From: Limanda limanda
Taxonomy: Eukaryota; Chordata; Actinopteri; Pleuronectiformes; Pleuronectidae
NCBI RefSeq assembly: GCF_963576545.1
Contig: NC_083649.1
Span: 760,637-824,636 of the forward strand
DNA: 64,000 bases
Reading direction: 5' to 3'
Part shown: in pieces, positions 1 to 12,034 of the stretch
Position numbering within the stretch: position 1 is the first letter of the stretch
How the letters are laid out: each line of letters starts with the position of its first letter
Program-made: the position numbers and the translations under genes
The notes under the pieces: model-generated
Seen by the model: the letters and a program-made list of their open reading frames with translations, nothing else
Told to the model about the DNA's origin: nothing
Databases searched by the model: none

Positions 1-47
1 GAATAAACTTGCTTAATTTTTCCTGCCTTTGATTTCCACCCGCAACA
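1..47 (+). mobile_element. ERV-B LTR, 3' end cut by the window edge
   Basis: The segment ends CCCGCAACA and is followed by GGTC. It is the inverted counterpart of the LTR end at 42082, including the same flank (GGTCCCTCCGG). The same retroviral insertion is therefore present in both outer inverted copies, and the rest of this copy lies left of base 1. Confidence 0.7.
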
Positions 48-520
48 GGTCCCTCCGGAGGCTGAGGGGCCGCGCTGTGCCAAGGCTGCCTCGCACTGTG
101 AAGCGATCGTTTCAGCGTCGAGTCTATTTTTTGCGCTTGACGCGAGTGTATCGCACCAGGAAACACAGTGAAAAATGATTTTAAACGATATTGATGACAT
201 ATTTTATATGATATAAATGATCAAATATGCATCCCATAGTTTGTATTCCCCTTCTGTTGTCCTGGCGTTTAACTTTACCAATTTTACCAACCACATTATT
301 AAATGTCCCCCTCTGCCCCCACTACAGCCACACAAGCAGTCATAAAGATAAAAAGAGAGAGGGGGGGGGGGGGCTACGTACTCTCTCCATAGGCTTGAGT
401 GGAGAATATGTAATTTACCCTCGACACCCGACATTGAACGGAGCAAACAGCGGAGAAGTTCTTGTAGATGGATGACATTAAATTAATAATTGAAGTGGAG
501 AAGCAGAGTCTGATCTATTT
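48..520. mobile_element. Interior of a short DNA transposon, inverted copy of 41712-42081
   Basis: Reverse-complemented, this stretch follows 41712-42081 with roughly 5% substitutions and several indels; the poly-G run near 363-373 matches the poly-C run near 41840. The terminal inverted repeat seen at 41495 is missing here because bases equivalent to about 41445-41711 are deleted. No convincing protein is encoded. Confidence 0.6.
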
Positions 521-1935
521 TCACACAATATTATAGAATAGGCTAATAGAACTGCCAGATTTTTGCAAAAAGAGCTGTCTCTCTAGGCGTGAGATATCCT
601 GACACTGAAGGATTGAGGTATCCTTCGTGACAAAATCTCTCACTTGCAAATATCGAAAGAAATCCTGTTTTGGAATACCATATTTCGTTTTCAGCTGACT
701 AAAAGACATCATGGTAGAGCCTTCCAATAGTTTGTGTAAAGTAAAACCAAACAAAACCAAAAACAGAACATTATAAAGGTTATAACAAAAAATAGTGCAT
801 CTAAGGCACCCTCTGCCTAACACTGGCATAAAATGTACACACTGTCCTTCTCCTAAACTTGGAGGAGCTAGAGCGAAAGGCTTCTCTAGCAACAAAAGAA
901 AGATATCTATCCAGGAAATCTGGAGGCATTGCTTATAGTGATCCTACAAAGCTAAAAGACATCATCAGTGCTCCAAATCAAGTGTAATGCATATCCATAA
1001 TCTAACTGCAAAACTTACTAAAGGTCCGACAGATCCGCTGCTCAGCATGAAAACTTAGATTAATGTTCACACATCATCATCACGGGGGGCATCCTTCAGT
1101 GACTGGATGGATATTTCTCCACCGCGGCTAGGGTCCTGAAACTTCTTGGTGGATCCGCGACAGGTAACTCTCAGGAGGCGGGGTACACCTGCCTGTAATC
1201 AGCACAGAGCGCTCTCAGCTGTTTCTTCACTCCGTCGTATACCTTTCTCCTGTGGAGAACGGAAGCTGAAAAGTCCTGAAATATCATCACCGTCGCGTCC
1301 TCATGTTTCAGCGCTTAATTTCTCCTTCCCATCTCCCACGACACATTCATCACATGCTGTTTATCCTGATAGTTGTGGAACCTGACCAGCACCGGCCGCG
1401 GTCTCTGGGTGGAGGGGGGCTCCGGGGCCAGCGAGCGGTGTGCTGTCTCCAACTTCACACGGCCCGAATTCGTTTCAATGTGAAGGATTTTAGGGAGCCA
1501 AGCCTCAAAGAACTGAGTCGCTCATCTCCTTCAGCCTCCTCTGGGAGTCCAATGATACGGATGTTTTTGCGTCGTCCTCTGTTCTCCAGGTCGTCGGACC
1601 ACTCGCCTAATTCACACACCAACTTCTGCAGAGCTTTCAACTTTCTGTCCACCGGGTCTGTGACGTCCTCCAGCGCTGAAATCCTCTGCTCGGCCTCGGT
1701 TATCCGCTTCTCATGGCTGTCCAGTTCTTCTCTGTGTATTTTTAAGAGCTCTGACAGTGGGCCGAGTTTTTCGTCGATGACTCTAGAGATGTTGGCTGTA
1801 ATTTCTCCCACCGCTTCGCGAAGCGCCCGTAAGCTAGCCTCGGCTCCGGTGTCGGCTATGATGCTAGCTCCCGCATGGACCTCGCCAGCCTGCTGGCTGT
1901 GCTCAGCATCATCGGGAGCTTCAGCCTCAAAACGC
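521..1935 (-). pseudogene. Defective L1 LINE: ORF1 fragment plus ORF2 C-terminal fragment
   Basis: On the minus strand, 1935 to 1068 encodes an L1 ORF1-type protein: a heptad-rich coiled coil, then the RRM-like signature RRKNIRIIGLPEEAEG, then a frameshifted C-terminal domain. Bases 895-530 encode the start of an L1 ORF2 C-terminal region (GIPKQDFFRYLQVRDF). Endonuclease and reverse transcriptase are absent. It is the inverted, more damaged relative of the L1 at 35036-41405: its 3' end is deleted but joins the same flank (TGTGAAAATAGATCAG), and its 5' end beyond about 1935 is replaced by unrelated DNA. Position 830 is the empty site matching the hAT insertion in the other copy. Confidence 0.8.
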
Positions 1936-2037
1936 CCCCCTCACAACAAAGCGAAGGGGGGGTGACAGCAGGCAGCGTGAGGACACAGAGCGCAGGCGCC
2001 ATGTCCACCAAGTTCCCAGAAATAGGTATTCTCACAG

Positions 2038-2266
2038 TAGAAGCTGCAGGAAGCCGTACTCTGACATTCTGGCCCAGAAAAATTACCACTACTCAGAAGA
2101 TGACGACAGCATCTCTGACTACAGTTCACAATATGGTTATGACCGAGCACAAAGTGACAGCGCCTCTGAAGTCCACTTAGAGTCTGGCTCCGCAGAGCGT
2201 TACAGCCCTGAGCCACGACACAGGCGATCCAGAGCTCGACCCTCACGGTTTAACCAACACAGTTAA
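2038..2266 (+). other. Unrecognised terminal-exon-like reading frame
   Basis: A frame preceded by a plausible splice acceptor (TATTCTCACAG) runs 75 codons to a TAA at 2264. It encodes an acidic, Ser/Tyr-rich stretch (YHYSEDDDSISDYSSQYGY) and a basic end (RRSRARPSRF). I do not recognise the family. It occupies DNA that is absent from the right inverted copy. It could be the last exon of a host gene or part of an unidentified mobile element. Confidence 0.3.
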
Positions 2267-2686
2267 ACACTGTACCAACAGTCAGTAGTAAGTTTAATGC
2301 AGTTAAAATAGGAAAACTGTCTTGTTAGCAACAGCAGCAAACTCAAAACCTTAATTCTGATTAAACTTACATACCACTGCCAACTTTGTAAATATGTTTG
2401 GATCGACTACTTTCATTTCCATAATAATGGAGTTCATACCACACAGGTTATGACATTAGCATATTATTACAGAAACAATGATACAGTCATTTGAATTTGG
2501 AGATTTTGAAAATTATGACATCCTTCTGCAGGAAAACCTGAGAAGTTTAAAATTGTTAAATCTAACAGATACGACTGAGTACTACATTGAGTAAGATCCA
2601 AGGAGTGAACAAAACTCTTGGACATTCCAAAAAGACCTTATCATTGTACGCGCCTCTCTCTACATCTTATCTTACTATTTACAAAT
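2267..2686. other. No recognisable feature
   Basis: AT-rich unique sequence between the exon-like frame and the left arm. No inverted counterpart, coding frame or terminal repeat was seen. Confidence 0.5.
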
Positions 2687-2879
2687 GTCACATTTTTCTG
2701 TATTCTCCCTAAACCTAGTGAAACCTAGGTTATTCATATTGTACTGTTATCGTAACTCTAAAATTATTTGTCTAATTTGAATCTTGCTTAGCTAGATAGA
2801 TAGTATATACAAATGCCCAGATGTTACCGTCCAAATTAACTGACAATTGACTTTTCCAGCTTTGCACTAAACATGTTCA

Positions 2880-3906
2880 AGTACGCCCAACAGGGGGGAT
2901 GTCCCAAGATGCCACAGGTTCTATTGTTCTGAAAAACCAAGGAACTCAGTCTCCCAGGGGGCAACAGGTTCTTTTTGTTTCAGCAACTTCACGCATAGGT
3001 GTGAAAAGTCACAATGCTCACCTCCTATTGCTCACTCTGGCCCATGACCCTTGAGGTCACCGGGCCTATATAAGACCAAGGTCTGCCCCAATTCTTCCTC
3101 TTTCCACCGACCCTCCAAGGACAGCAGGTGACCAGCCTCTTCTCCTGCATCGCCTAGTAGAGGGCCGGGCTGCTCCAGCAACTCTTCTCTTCCCACCCAA
3201 CACCTGGAAGTCAGAGGTGCAGTTTCCAACTCATGTCTTCAAGGAAACCTCCACGAATCTCAAGCTTTTTCCAAACTCCTAGCAGCGACTCAATGTCCTG
3301 CAGGTAAGAACTAAGATTCAATAAGCAACTGAACTGCACAGCTCAACAGCACCGCGAGGACTTCAACCTTCCGACCAAACCGGTGACGTCACAGGACTGC
3401 AACTGCACAGCAACTTTCTCCCTTTTTTAAGGACTGGTAACATACTGGGCTTACTAATGATACTAGACTAAGCAGGACTGTTTATTTGATTCTGTGTAGT
3501 GTGTATAAGTTTGATATGTGTTGTGTTATTGTGGTTACAAGTTAAATGAAAGTTAAATGTTAGATACGCTCTTCACAGGCCCTCTCTGATCCTTTCAGTC
3601 TCTAATTAGCATTTACACATACACCGCATATCTCTTCCTACTTAGCACGTCCCCACTCCAGAAGAAGGGGGGGGGGGAGCTACCATCTAAGGAGCCCACA
3701 GGAAGGTGTTACTCTCTTTGTCAGCCACCATTTTGAGAGCCCCTTACTCACACACACACACTCACATACACACCTTTGTTTCAGTTCGTACTCTGCAAGT
3801 AATTTGTGTTTTATACTTTATTGTATTCATAATAAATGTTTTTCTTTCACAAATGTTCTTTCATTAATGTTGCATAAGTGAATTTTGCCTCTTCTCTACA
3901 CTCTCA
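2880..3906 (+). mobile_element. Solo LTR, family LTR-C, copy 1
   Basis: The segment has LTR anatomy: TATA box TATATAA at 3067-3073, a strong splice donor CAG|GTAAGA at 3304, and AATAAA near 3829 followed by a T-rich end closing CTACACTCTCA. Related copies lie at 7600-8739 and 59346-60182, plus the mirror images in the right arm. The 5' end is approximate because no target duplication was found. Confidence 0.6.
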
Positions 3907-3949
3907 AGAACTCTAAAAGTTTGGCCTGTATCATTGTATCAGTGATAAC

Positions 3950-4048
3950 ATGGCAAAAGCCCCTGATGACGCTAAGGCGCAAAGGGAATTTATGAAATAT
4001 GACACACAAAGCTTATCTTTCCAGCTTCTCCTTCCTCTTCTCCATCCC
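3950..4048 (+). mobile_element. Scrap of L2 LINE 3' untranslated region
   Basis: It resembles the sequence just after the L2 reverse transcriptase frame (37706-37800), sharing GGCAAAA-CCCCTGATGA, GGGAATTTATGA and CAGCTTCTCCTTCC-type stretches. The mirror copy is near 33364-33462. Confidence 0.5.
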
Positions 4049-4049
4049 G

Positions 4050-4172
4050 CATTTTTCTGGATTCCTGCAGCATCTATATCAATTTGAATTTAAATACATT
4101 CAACTATCGAATTTGATAATTTTTGCAAAATGTTTTCTTTTCCCAGCAAACTCTCATAAGCGGTTAAAGGTG
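4050..4172. repeat. Cassette-flanking direct repeat B (left arm)
   Basis: About 120 bp similar, in the same orientation, to 7312-7428 (repeat A). Shared cores are TCTATATCA, ATTTGATAATTTTTGCAAAA and CGGTTAA. The pair brackets the odorant receptor gene; the mirror pair is at 29984-30100 and 33240-33362. Confidence 0.75.
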
Positions 4173-5789
4173 TTGGGAAACACTAGGTACTTGGTTAACT
4201 TTGAGTCCAGATCAAGGATTGTTTCTCACTTTTGTTAACAAAGTGAGAAAAGAGTTCAACATATTCACAGATTTCTCTCAGAACAATTCATATTCATGGC
4301 GATGATATTTATGTTTGTGTAATCTGGTGCAGATCTGAATAAAAATCCTGAGCTAGTGAATTTAAATGTGTTTTCATAAGGAGCCTTTCGGGCCTTGGCA
4401 GAGCAATGGGACATTCCCGGTTCTCATCATTCCTATCAATAATGTTAACATTTTACTTTCAAATTTAGCTTTTCATCAAAACTGAAAACAAGTGTATTAA
4501 AGGATTTTGCTCCTGGAACTATCCGGTGCTGGATCCGGTGCATCCTGTCCCCTTGGCTGTGCACGTTCACTGTGGACACAAGCTTCTGCTTGGATTCATT
4601 AGACTAGTGACTGATTGAGTTTATTTACTTTAGCTGCATCTAATTCACATAAATCTCAACCTTAAGATGTCAGAGTTAAATATGATCTTGACCAGTTGAA
4701 AGAAAGAAATCATTGACCAGTGTAAGTGGTGGAGAATGAATGAACATAGAGGGATAAAACCTTTTTATAAACAGTCTATGGATGAAACACTTGTTTGATT
4801 AACATGGAGGTCACGATGGTGTGTGTGTGTGTGTGTGTGGGGGGGGGGTGGTAGGTTCAAAGCTGGGGTCTGAACATGAAAAGAATCCAGTTTTAACAAC
4901 TCAATTTTAAATGGAATGAAAACATGTGACACTATGAAGACCAACACAAACGTGATATGCAATCATTTTATTTCATGTTGTGGTGATACAGCACAGGAGC
5001 TTTTCTTCAAAGACAATCTGAAACGTTTCTGGAGGAACGGAAGAAGGCAGAAGCTACAGCCGCACGTTAGACGAGGATGATGCAACTTGAATCCTATCCT
5101 TTTGAACTGTTAATGCCTAATGAAGTGAACTAGTGAACTTAGGATCAGGGTCATATCTGAACCACACCTCCACAATACAACCGTCTGACTCAGCCTTTTT
5201 TCTCCCCTCTCTCCATTCTTCTTCCTCTCTCATCACATCCCACCTCCCTTCATCCTCGTTCAGCTTTTCTCCTCCTGCACTCGTCTCTTCCTACTCGTAT
5301 TCAGTCTGGTGCACACCTTTTCTCCTTCTCTGTACCATCTGAGGCCTGTGATCAGCTCGGGACCCTTTTCTGTCTGAACCCGACTGATCCAGAGAGAAAC
5401 CTGAGCCTGAAGTTTCCCCCAGTTACAGTCAAAACATCCAGCAGCCCAGCCAGCGGGTCTGAACCAACCTGACGCCGATATCATCTCAACCTCTCCGTCC
5501 TGTCAGGTCCCGACGGGTCCCGACGGACTCGGGTGGGAAACAGACGGATGTTTAAGCTTCACCTCCCCTCAATGTTCAACACTTCCACTTCCATAAACAC
5601 CTTTCAATGACAGGTCGCTGTAGCCGGATCTGATTGAAACAATCATAATTTTGACAGGATTCTATTCACTAAAGAAAAAGAGACAAACTGATGAGACTCA
5701 GACTTTTGGCCTGAACTTTACATTAAAGTCAAATGCTGGAAATGTTGGCATTTTACAAGCAGCATGAGTTTAACAAGTCAATACATGTG
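4173..5789. other. Receptor 3'-side intergenic DNA
   Basis: No gene recognised. It contains a short (GT)n/(G)n tract at 4818-4848 and a pyrimidine-rich stretch at 5190-5340. The same sequence follows the receptors at 30615 and 60837, so it belongs to the duplicated cassette. Confidence 0.5.
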
Positions 5790-6797
5790 TCAGGGTGAGA
5801 CCCCAGCTTTGAGTTTCAGTCGACAGCACAGATGGTACAAGAGCACAGGCCTGGTGGTCTTATCTCTGAGCCCATAGATGAGAGAACTCAGACATCTGGG
5901 GAGCATGATGACGAGCACATATAAAGTATTTAGGATGATCAGAAGTATTGGCCTTGTCACAATCCTTGCAATGGATCCAACGACAGAGTTGTGTATAGTT
6001 GATAAGAGGATGAGGCCCAGCTGCACCAGATGCAGCAGCAGGGTGTTACGAGCTTTACGAGCTGAAGCTTTGTCTGTAGACGCTGACCTGGCTGCCACCA
6101 TCACACCGATGTAGGTGGATATGATCACTGCAGCCGCTGATACAAACACAATGCAAGTGAAAGCTCTGTCATAATCATCAGACATCGGCCCAAGAGACAT
6201 GGCATGGGATGCACAAAAGTCTTTCATCTGCAGAGTGTCCAGGTCTTCGAACGGGAAATCTAACAGCAGCAGAACGTGGACGAGGATGTTCAGTGAACTA
6301 ATGGCCCAAACCACCATGATGGCCAGTGCTGTGTTTGTGATGGTGATGATGGTAGCGTGTCGCAGCGGCTGGCACACAGCTACATATCTCTCCAGAGACA
6401 TCACCACCAGAGTGAGAGGGGATATTTCAAGTGTGATATTAGAGAGCATAACCAGAACACCACACACAGGATACGACAGCCGTGTTCTACAGACAGCCAA
6501 AATGTACAATAACTGGCCCACTGTCATCTGCACGGTGTCGGCCACCAGGAGGTTGAACAGGAGGATGTAACGAGAGGACTCACGAAACACTGCTTTGCTC
6601 CTCAGGGTGAACAACATGGTGACATTAATGAAGAGGAAGATGCAGCAGGGCACAGAGGTCACAGTGCCCAGCATCACTCTGTGCAGCAACGCATCACCAG
6701 TAGTAGTGTTGGTTTGAGCTGTACTTGACATCTCAGAGAAGCATTTACCACATGAACAGCTAGAGCCTGTTGATGCAGCTGGAAAACAACAGCACAA
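5790..6797 (-). CDS. Odorant receptor (teleost 131-2-like), copy 1
   Basis: A rhodopsin-like GPCR of 335 residues from the first ATG, uninterrupted. It would act in the ciliary membrane of olfactory neurons, coupling an unknown odorant to an olfactory G protein. Hydrophobic segments start near residue 42. The first intracellular loop reads FRESSRYILLFNLLVADT. The TM3 end is MSLERYVAVCQPLRH (133-147), the ERY form of the DRY motif. The third loop is basic (KASARKARN), and TM7 ends PRCLSSLIYGLRD (300-312). I favour the second Met (codon 23, ATG at 6731): the first 22 residues are Cys-rich, while residues after it carry glycosylation-type Asn (TNTT). An acceptor-like CACTGTTCTCAG upstream suggests a 5' untranslated exon. 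The protein is identical to copy 3 at 30615. Confidence 0.95.
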   Translation of the reverse strand: MCCCFPAASTGSSCSCGKCFSEMSSTAQTNTTTGDALLHRVMLGTVTSVPCCIFLFINVTMLFTLRSKAVFRESSRYILLFNLLVADTVQMTVGQLLYILAVCRTRLSYPVCGVLVMLSNITLEISPLTLVVMSLERYVAVCQPLRHATIITITNTALAIMVVWAISSLNILVHVLLLLDFPFEDLDTLQMKDFCASHAMSLGPMSDDYDRAFTCIVFVSAAAVIISTYIGVMVAARSASTDKASARKARNTLLLHLVQLGLILLSTIHNSVVGSIARIVTRPILLIILNTLYVLVIMLPRCLSSLIYGLRDKTTRPVLLYHLCCRLKLKAGVSP

Positions 6798-7311
6798 TGA
6801 ATCTCTTCATCTGTCCCCTGTATTCTGAGAACAGTGGAAAAAACACAAAGAGGCTCATCGAGTTGCATCCAAAACCCAAAAGCATTCACATTTCCCTTTG
6901 CAGATCATTAGCAGGTCAGTGTGTGTCTGTGTGTGAGCAGCTCTGCTGAGGCAACATGTTCCCATCGTCTGTATATCAGCTGCACAGGACGTCACATGAC
7001 TCTGACATGTGACCACGCTGCAAGTGCTCGTAAACAGGACTGCACACAACTAAAGACGCTGTGGGAATATTATAATGATAATAATATTAAAAAGTACTTT
7101 CATTATTAATATTAATGTTATAAATATGAATATCATTACTATTTATGATTAAATGGCTTGTCACTGTTATTGCTTTGTACAAACTCATTTCACTTTGTAA
7201 TATTTTACGTTTGTTTTCCTTTCCCCTGTTTCCTTTGATCCCTCCTGGGAGACCTGAAGCTTTCAGAAGGAACTTGAAAGTTGAAAACTGTCGCAGTGAT
7301 CTGAATATGAC
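6798..7311. other. Receptor upstream region
   Basis: Non-coding, AT-rich DNA between the receptor start and direct repeat A. It is shared with the upstream regions of the receptors at 30615 and 60837, so any proximal promoter was copied with the gene. No specific factor site is claimed. Confidence 0.4.
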
Positions 7312-7428
7312 ATCTGCATTTTTCTGAATTCCTGCAGCATCTATATCAGTTTGAATTTGAACACATTTAACCATCGAATTTGATAATTTTTGCAAAATGT
7401 GTTTTTTTCCCGGCATAAGCGGTTAATG
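7312..7428. repeat. Cassette-flanking direct repeat A (left arm)
   Basis: Direct-orientation partner of 4050-4172, on the other side of the receptor gene (see that entry for the shared cores). Confidence 0.75.
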
Positions 7429-7599
7429 GAATAAGAGAAGGACAGTATGTGTCACTAAGCTGTGAATAATTATGATAATATCTATTTACGGAGCATTTCA
7501 AGCAATAAAAAAACGCAAATGATCGAGACGTGATGATCTCAGAATCTTTAAAAGTTGGACAGATTTCCAAGATAGTTGATAATGAGAGTTAAAACATAC

Positions 7600-8739
7600 A
7601 AGCTCCCCCCCGCAACCAGCTTCCCACTGTTGGTACATGGTTCTTGTGAAAACACAGGCCTTCTCTTGGGCCTGTGCATATGTGCAGTCAAAAGCCTGAA
7701 AGCACATGTTTCTTTGTTCTTGAGAAAGCACAGGGAACTCACTCTCCCAGGATTCCTCAACTTCACACAGAGGTGTGAAAAACCACAAGGGGTCACTCCT
7801 ATTGGTCAGTCTGGCCCTATGACCTGTGAGGTCACCGGGCCAATATACGGACAGATCTCCCTCTGTTCATTCTCTTTTCACCAACCTTCCCAGGAGGAAG
7901 GCTACCGGTCTATCTTCCTGCATCGCCGAGGGAGAGGCCGGGCTGCTCCAGCTCAAAACTTCTCTTCCCATCCAACAAGAGGAGCACAGAGGTGCAGCTC
8001 CCAGCTCATCTCACTAAGGAAACCTCCACGCATCTCAAGCTTTTCCAAACTCCTAGCAGCGACTCGATGTCCTGCAGGTAAGATTCAACGAGCAACTGAG
8101 CCACAGCTCGACAGAACCGTGAGTTCAGAACCTTACGACCAACAAGCAGACTTCACACAACCGACAGGACAAACTGCGAACTGCACAGCAACTTCCTTTC
8201 TCCCTTTCTAAGGACTGGTAACATAATCTGGGCTTAATAATTATATTAGGGTAAGCAAGACTGTTAAAGTGATTCTGTGTGACGTTTATACGTTTGATAT
8301 TTGTTGTGATATTGTGGTTATAAGTTATTTGAAAGTTAATTTTAGTTATGTCCATCACAGGCTTCCTCTCTCTGACTCTCATTCTCTGATTAACAGCTAC
8401 ACAGACACACGCATATCTCCTCACCTCATTAGCTCAGACCCCCACTACATGTCGTAAAACCACTTCTGAAGGAAGGGGGGCCGTTAACTAGAGGGGGGGG
8501 CCAGTGACCATTTTGAAAGCATACTAAGGAAGGTGTGAACTTTTAATTAAGCCACCATCTTGGGAAGCACACTGACTTACATAGACACACACACTCACAT
8601 ACACATCTTTGTTTAGCTAGTACGTTTGTTAGTAATTTGTGTTTTTATACTTTATTATATTCATAATAAATGTTTGTCTTTCACAAATGTTCTTTCATTA
8701 ATGATGCATAAGTGAATTTTGCCAACCTCTACACTGTCA
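7600..8739 (+). mobile_element. Solo LTR, family LTR-C, copy 2
   Basis: It aligns in order with copy 1 (GAGGTCACCGGGCC, CCTGCAG|GTAAGATTC with donor at 8078, AATAAATG near 8666, end CTACACTGTCA). Its TATA box is degenerate (AATATACGG). It is transcribed away from the receptor at 5790-6797, so the two are divergent. The 5' boundary is approximate. Confidence 0.6.
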
Positions 8740-10186
8740 GGTTGGATGTAGGATTGCGCCGAGGAAGGCTGCCGTGTCTCGAGCTCTCCCATAGCTCTGC
8801 TCTTTTTTTCTCTTTTTTCTATATTGTTGTTTTTTATTCTACTTTATAGAATACTACTTTACTACTTCTACTTTATTCTCCGTACCTGGAGCACCTCATG
8901 ATCAGATGCCGGCCTTATTACATCACGCGGGAGTTTACATCGGTCGTCATAACAGCTGTGTACATCCCGCCACACGCCGACACCAACCAGGCGCTGGACG
9001 AGCTGCATGCGGTTATCGACAGGACAGTGACATCACGGCCCGAGGTTGCGTTTATTGTGGCCGGGGATTTTAACAACGGCAAGATGAGGAAAGTCCTGAC
9101 GAGATACTACCAGCACATCAGCTGTCTGATGCGCGGCGCGAACACGCTGGACCATGTTTACACTCCCTTCTGGGGTGCGTATAAGGCCCTCCCCAGCCCC
9201 CATTCGGCAAATCAGATCACGTTTCAGTTCTGCTGCTGCCTTCCTATAGGCAGAAACTCAAGCGTGACAGACCGGTGACTCGGACCATTCAGCGGTGGTC
9301 CGACCAATCAGACTCGGCTCTTCAGGACTGCTTCAGCACGACGGAGTGGGGCGTGTTCCAGGATGATGACATCAACACGTACACGGACGCGGTCATCTGC
9401 TACATCAGCAAATGCATCGATGACGTGGTACCCAGGATGTCTGTACGAACATTTCCAAATCAGAAGCCCTGGATTAATGGTGACGTCCATGCTAAACTCA
9501 AAGCAAGGACCGTTGCCTACATCTCAGGGGATCTGGAGGAATACAAGAAGTCCAGGTACGCGCTCCGGAGTGCTATAAGCAGAGCTAAGAGACTGTACAG
9601 GGACAAAGTGGAGTCCCACTACAAGGGCTCCAACACCAGGAACATGTGGGCCGGACTGAGAACCATCACAGACTACAAAGCTAAGACCAGCAGTGCTGAT
9701 GATGTGTCTGCATCTCTCCCAGAGGATCTGAACACTTTTTACGCTTTGAGAGCATCCCCCCGGCTGTGGTGATCGAAGAGGCCCAGGAGGACTGCTGCCC
9801 CCCCGTCATATCCAGGGCAGACGTGTGGAGATCTCTCAACGAGCAAGGCACCTGGACCTGATGGCATCCCCGGCCGAGCTCTCCAGGTGTGTCCAGATCA
9901 GCTGGCAGATGTGTTCACAGACATCTTCAACCTGTCCTTCCTCTCTGACTCTCTGGACCCTCTGCAGTTTGCCTACAGGTCAAATAGGTCGACTGCAGAT
10001 GCCATCTCCCTACCCTCCACACTGCCCTCTCCCACCTGGACCAGAGGGACACATATGTGAGAATGCTGTTCATCGACTACAGTTCAGCATTCAACACCAT
10101 CTTGCCCATGAAGCTCGTCACCAAGCTCAGAGACCTTGGGCTCACATCGCCCTCTGTGAGTGGATACTGAACTTTCTGACGGGCAG
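8740..10186 (+). pseudogene. CR1/Rex1-like LINE, piece 1 (endonuclease and start of reverse transcriptase)
   Basis: Frames at 8898-9278 and 9275-9772 encode an apurinic endonuclease-type region (VVITAVYIPPHADTNQALDE, VAGDFNN, GANTLDHVYT) and the linker before the reverse transcriptase (QKPWINGDVHAKLKARTVAY). Frameshifts and an internal deletion follow. The fragment [11 protein letters not shown] near 10072 is from the reverse transcriptase fingers/palm. The frame stops abruptly at NFLTG (10186), where a DNA transposon begins, and resumes at 13477. Confidence 0.88.
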
Positions 10187-10649
10187 CACTGCATGAAAAG
10201 AAGCGTTTGTGTCAATCTGTGTCGCAGAGAAGTGTTGGCACATCCTTCGGTTAACGACTTTCACACGTATCTGCAGGCAGCAAAGGAAACGCTCAGGGTT
10301 CCTGCAGTTGTCAAGCCTGTGAGCTGTTGAGATTTGACCCCCCTGCTCCAACGCCTAGAGGACGCTTTCATATGCAAATGACAATGCTCTGAGCTTCACA
10401 AATGCAAATGCAGTTTCCCTGAGAGCAGATAACACCAATGTGTAAGAGGCACCAACAAACTATCTGGCTGAGTAAACCAGGCTTAAAATAAATATTAAAC
10501 CTGAAATTTTAAATTGTTCTTAAGTAAGTAAGTGTGCTATAATGAATTATATTGTATACCACGAACAAAGGTCAATGCAGTCAAAAGAAATGAAACAATG
10601 CACTTTATTTCAAATTTTTATTGTCATCCAAAACAATCCTGAATCTCAA

Positions 10650-11182
10650 CAACTGTACAGAGTGGCATGATTACAGTCACTTTTTCAATTGTGCTGGTTA
10701 AATGCACAGAGGAAGTGTTAACCGGAAGTGTTATGCTTTTTGTAGCTCGTTCTATGTCTCTCCTGTGCTGCTTCATGTACTATTGTCATGTCGACTTTTT
10801 GTTAGTTTGTTGTGCATGTCTGCTTTGGTGGGCTACTGCCTCGATGTCTAACACATATAGATGTCCTCTATAAGTCCTAGTCTACCTTTTCAATTTGTGT
10901 TTGTTTGATGCTGACTCTTGTTTGTCCTGCATGCTTCATGTATTTTAATGCTTGAACTACTGAATACTTGTATGTGGTTATAATTAATGTTTTATCTGTT
11001 GCTTTTCTATGTTCTTTTTTAAAACTCTTTCTGTTATTTGCTTATTTGCTTTTTAGGGAGCCTATTGTTACATCTGGCCAAGGACTGCAGATGGAAACTA
11101 ACCTTCTGGCTAAATCTGGCATATTTACAGAAATGTCTATTAATATGCACTGTCCCTGTCAAAATAAACAAACAAACAAACC
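10650..11182 (+). mobile_element. LINE 3' untranslated fragment with (AAAC)n tail
   Basis: The block GGACTGCAGATGGAAACTAA, AAATCTGGCATATTTACA and CACTGTCCCTGTCAAAATAA is typical of teleost CR1-group LINE 3' ends. It runs into an AAATAAACAAACAAACAAAC tail at 11161-11182. The 5' limit is approximate. It is nested in the CACTA-like element and mirrored in the right arm. Confidence 0.55.
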
Positions 11183-11879
11183 ACACCTCTACCAGCAAAT
11201 AAATGATGCTGGGTATGATCATCTGTGTCCTGTAAGCTCCAAACTTCTACTGGCTTTCCATAAAAATATCTGTCCTCCCAAAATACTGGCATCAAATTCA
11301 CATGTCAATGGCAAACTAAGCTGTTCCATGAATTATAAATGGTACCTTTTCACCACTACTTTCAAAATTGCTATGAAACATTCATTGATTTAATGATTTA
11401 TTTTTTCAGTGTAATATTTAATCCCCCATGGACTGCACAGTGACAAAACACAGCAGCCGGCTGTTTGGATACAACATACATCTCCACTCAGTTTGATTAT
11501 TATTTTAAATATAAAGGAGACACAATATAGAGCTTAAATTCCTTCATAATTTGAACTTCAATTGTCTAATTGTTGTTATTAAACTTTCTCAGTATTCCAT
11601 TAAAACAGTCAACACTTTTATCCAAAGCGACTTACAATAAGTGCATTCAACTATAAGGTTACGAACACAGAACAGCGTGAATCATGTGTGTAAATGTACT
11701 AAACACCACAAAAAATAAACCTGGCCTCAGTCACATACTCATCCTATATGAAGTAACCGCTGCTCACGTCACCCGCTCGCGTCATCAGCTGATGGACTCG
11801 TCCAATCACAGCCTCGTAAACGCCGTGCAGCAGCGTCGAGTGTCCCGCAGACAGGAAGCGGGTCGTGTTTAGCTTGTCC

Positions 11880-12034
11880 CGTACGAGTGACTCTGTCTTC
11901 GGGGTAAATAACTTGCTGAAGTCGACACGACGCTGTTCCCTGGAGGAGAAGATGAGTGCGTGTGGAGGCAGAGCCGCGGGCCCGGTGTGGACGAGTCGAG
12001 GCGAAGAAGACGGAAGCACAGTCCCTGAGTTAAG
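11880..12034 (+). promoter_or_regulatory. First exon and promoter region of the small cargo gene
   Basis: GC-rich sequence with ATG at 11952 opening a 27-codon frame (MSACGGRAAGPVW) that reaches a canonical splice donor (TTAAG|GTGAGA, 12034/12035). No downstream exon continues this frame well: joined to the exon at 12472 it stops after 12 codons. I therefore read it as a 5' leader or upstream frame. The arm ends 28 bases past the donor, so the right copy keeps this exon only. Confidence 0.45.

Noticed and set aside
5878..6570. Frames antisense to the receptor at 5790-6797 (and equivalents at 19655, 30842 and 61064)
   Set aside because: They overlap a clear receptor frame and recur only because the receptor sequence recurs.
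7576..8211. 211-codon frame, repeated at 29201-29836
   Set aside because: It lies across the LTR-C promoter and leader. Its perfect repeat comes from the arm duplication, and no motif or codon pattern supports translation.
10968..11393. 141-codon plus frame
   Set aside because: It runs through a LINE 3' untranslated fragment and its A-rich tail.
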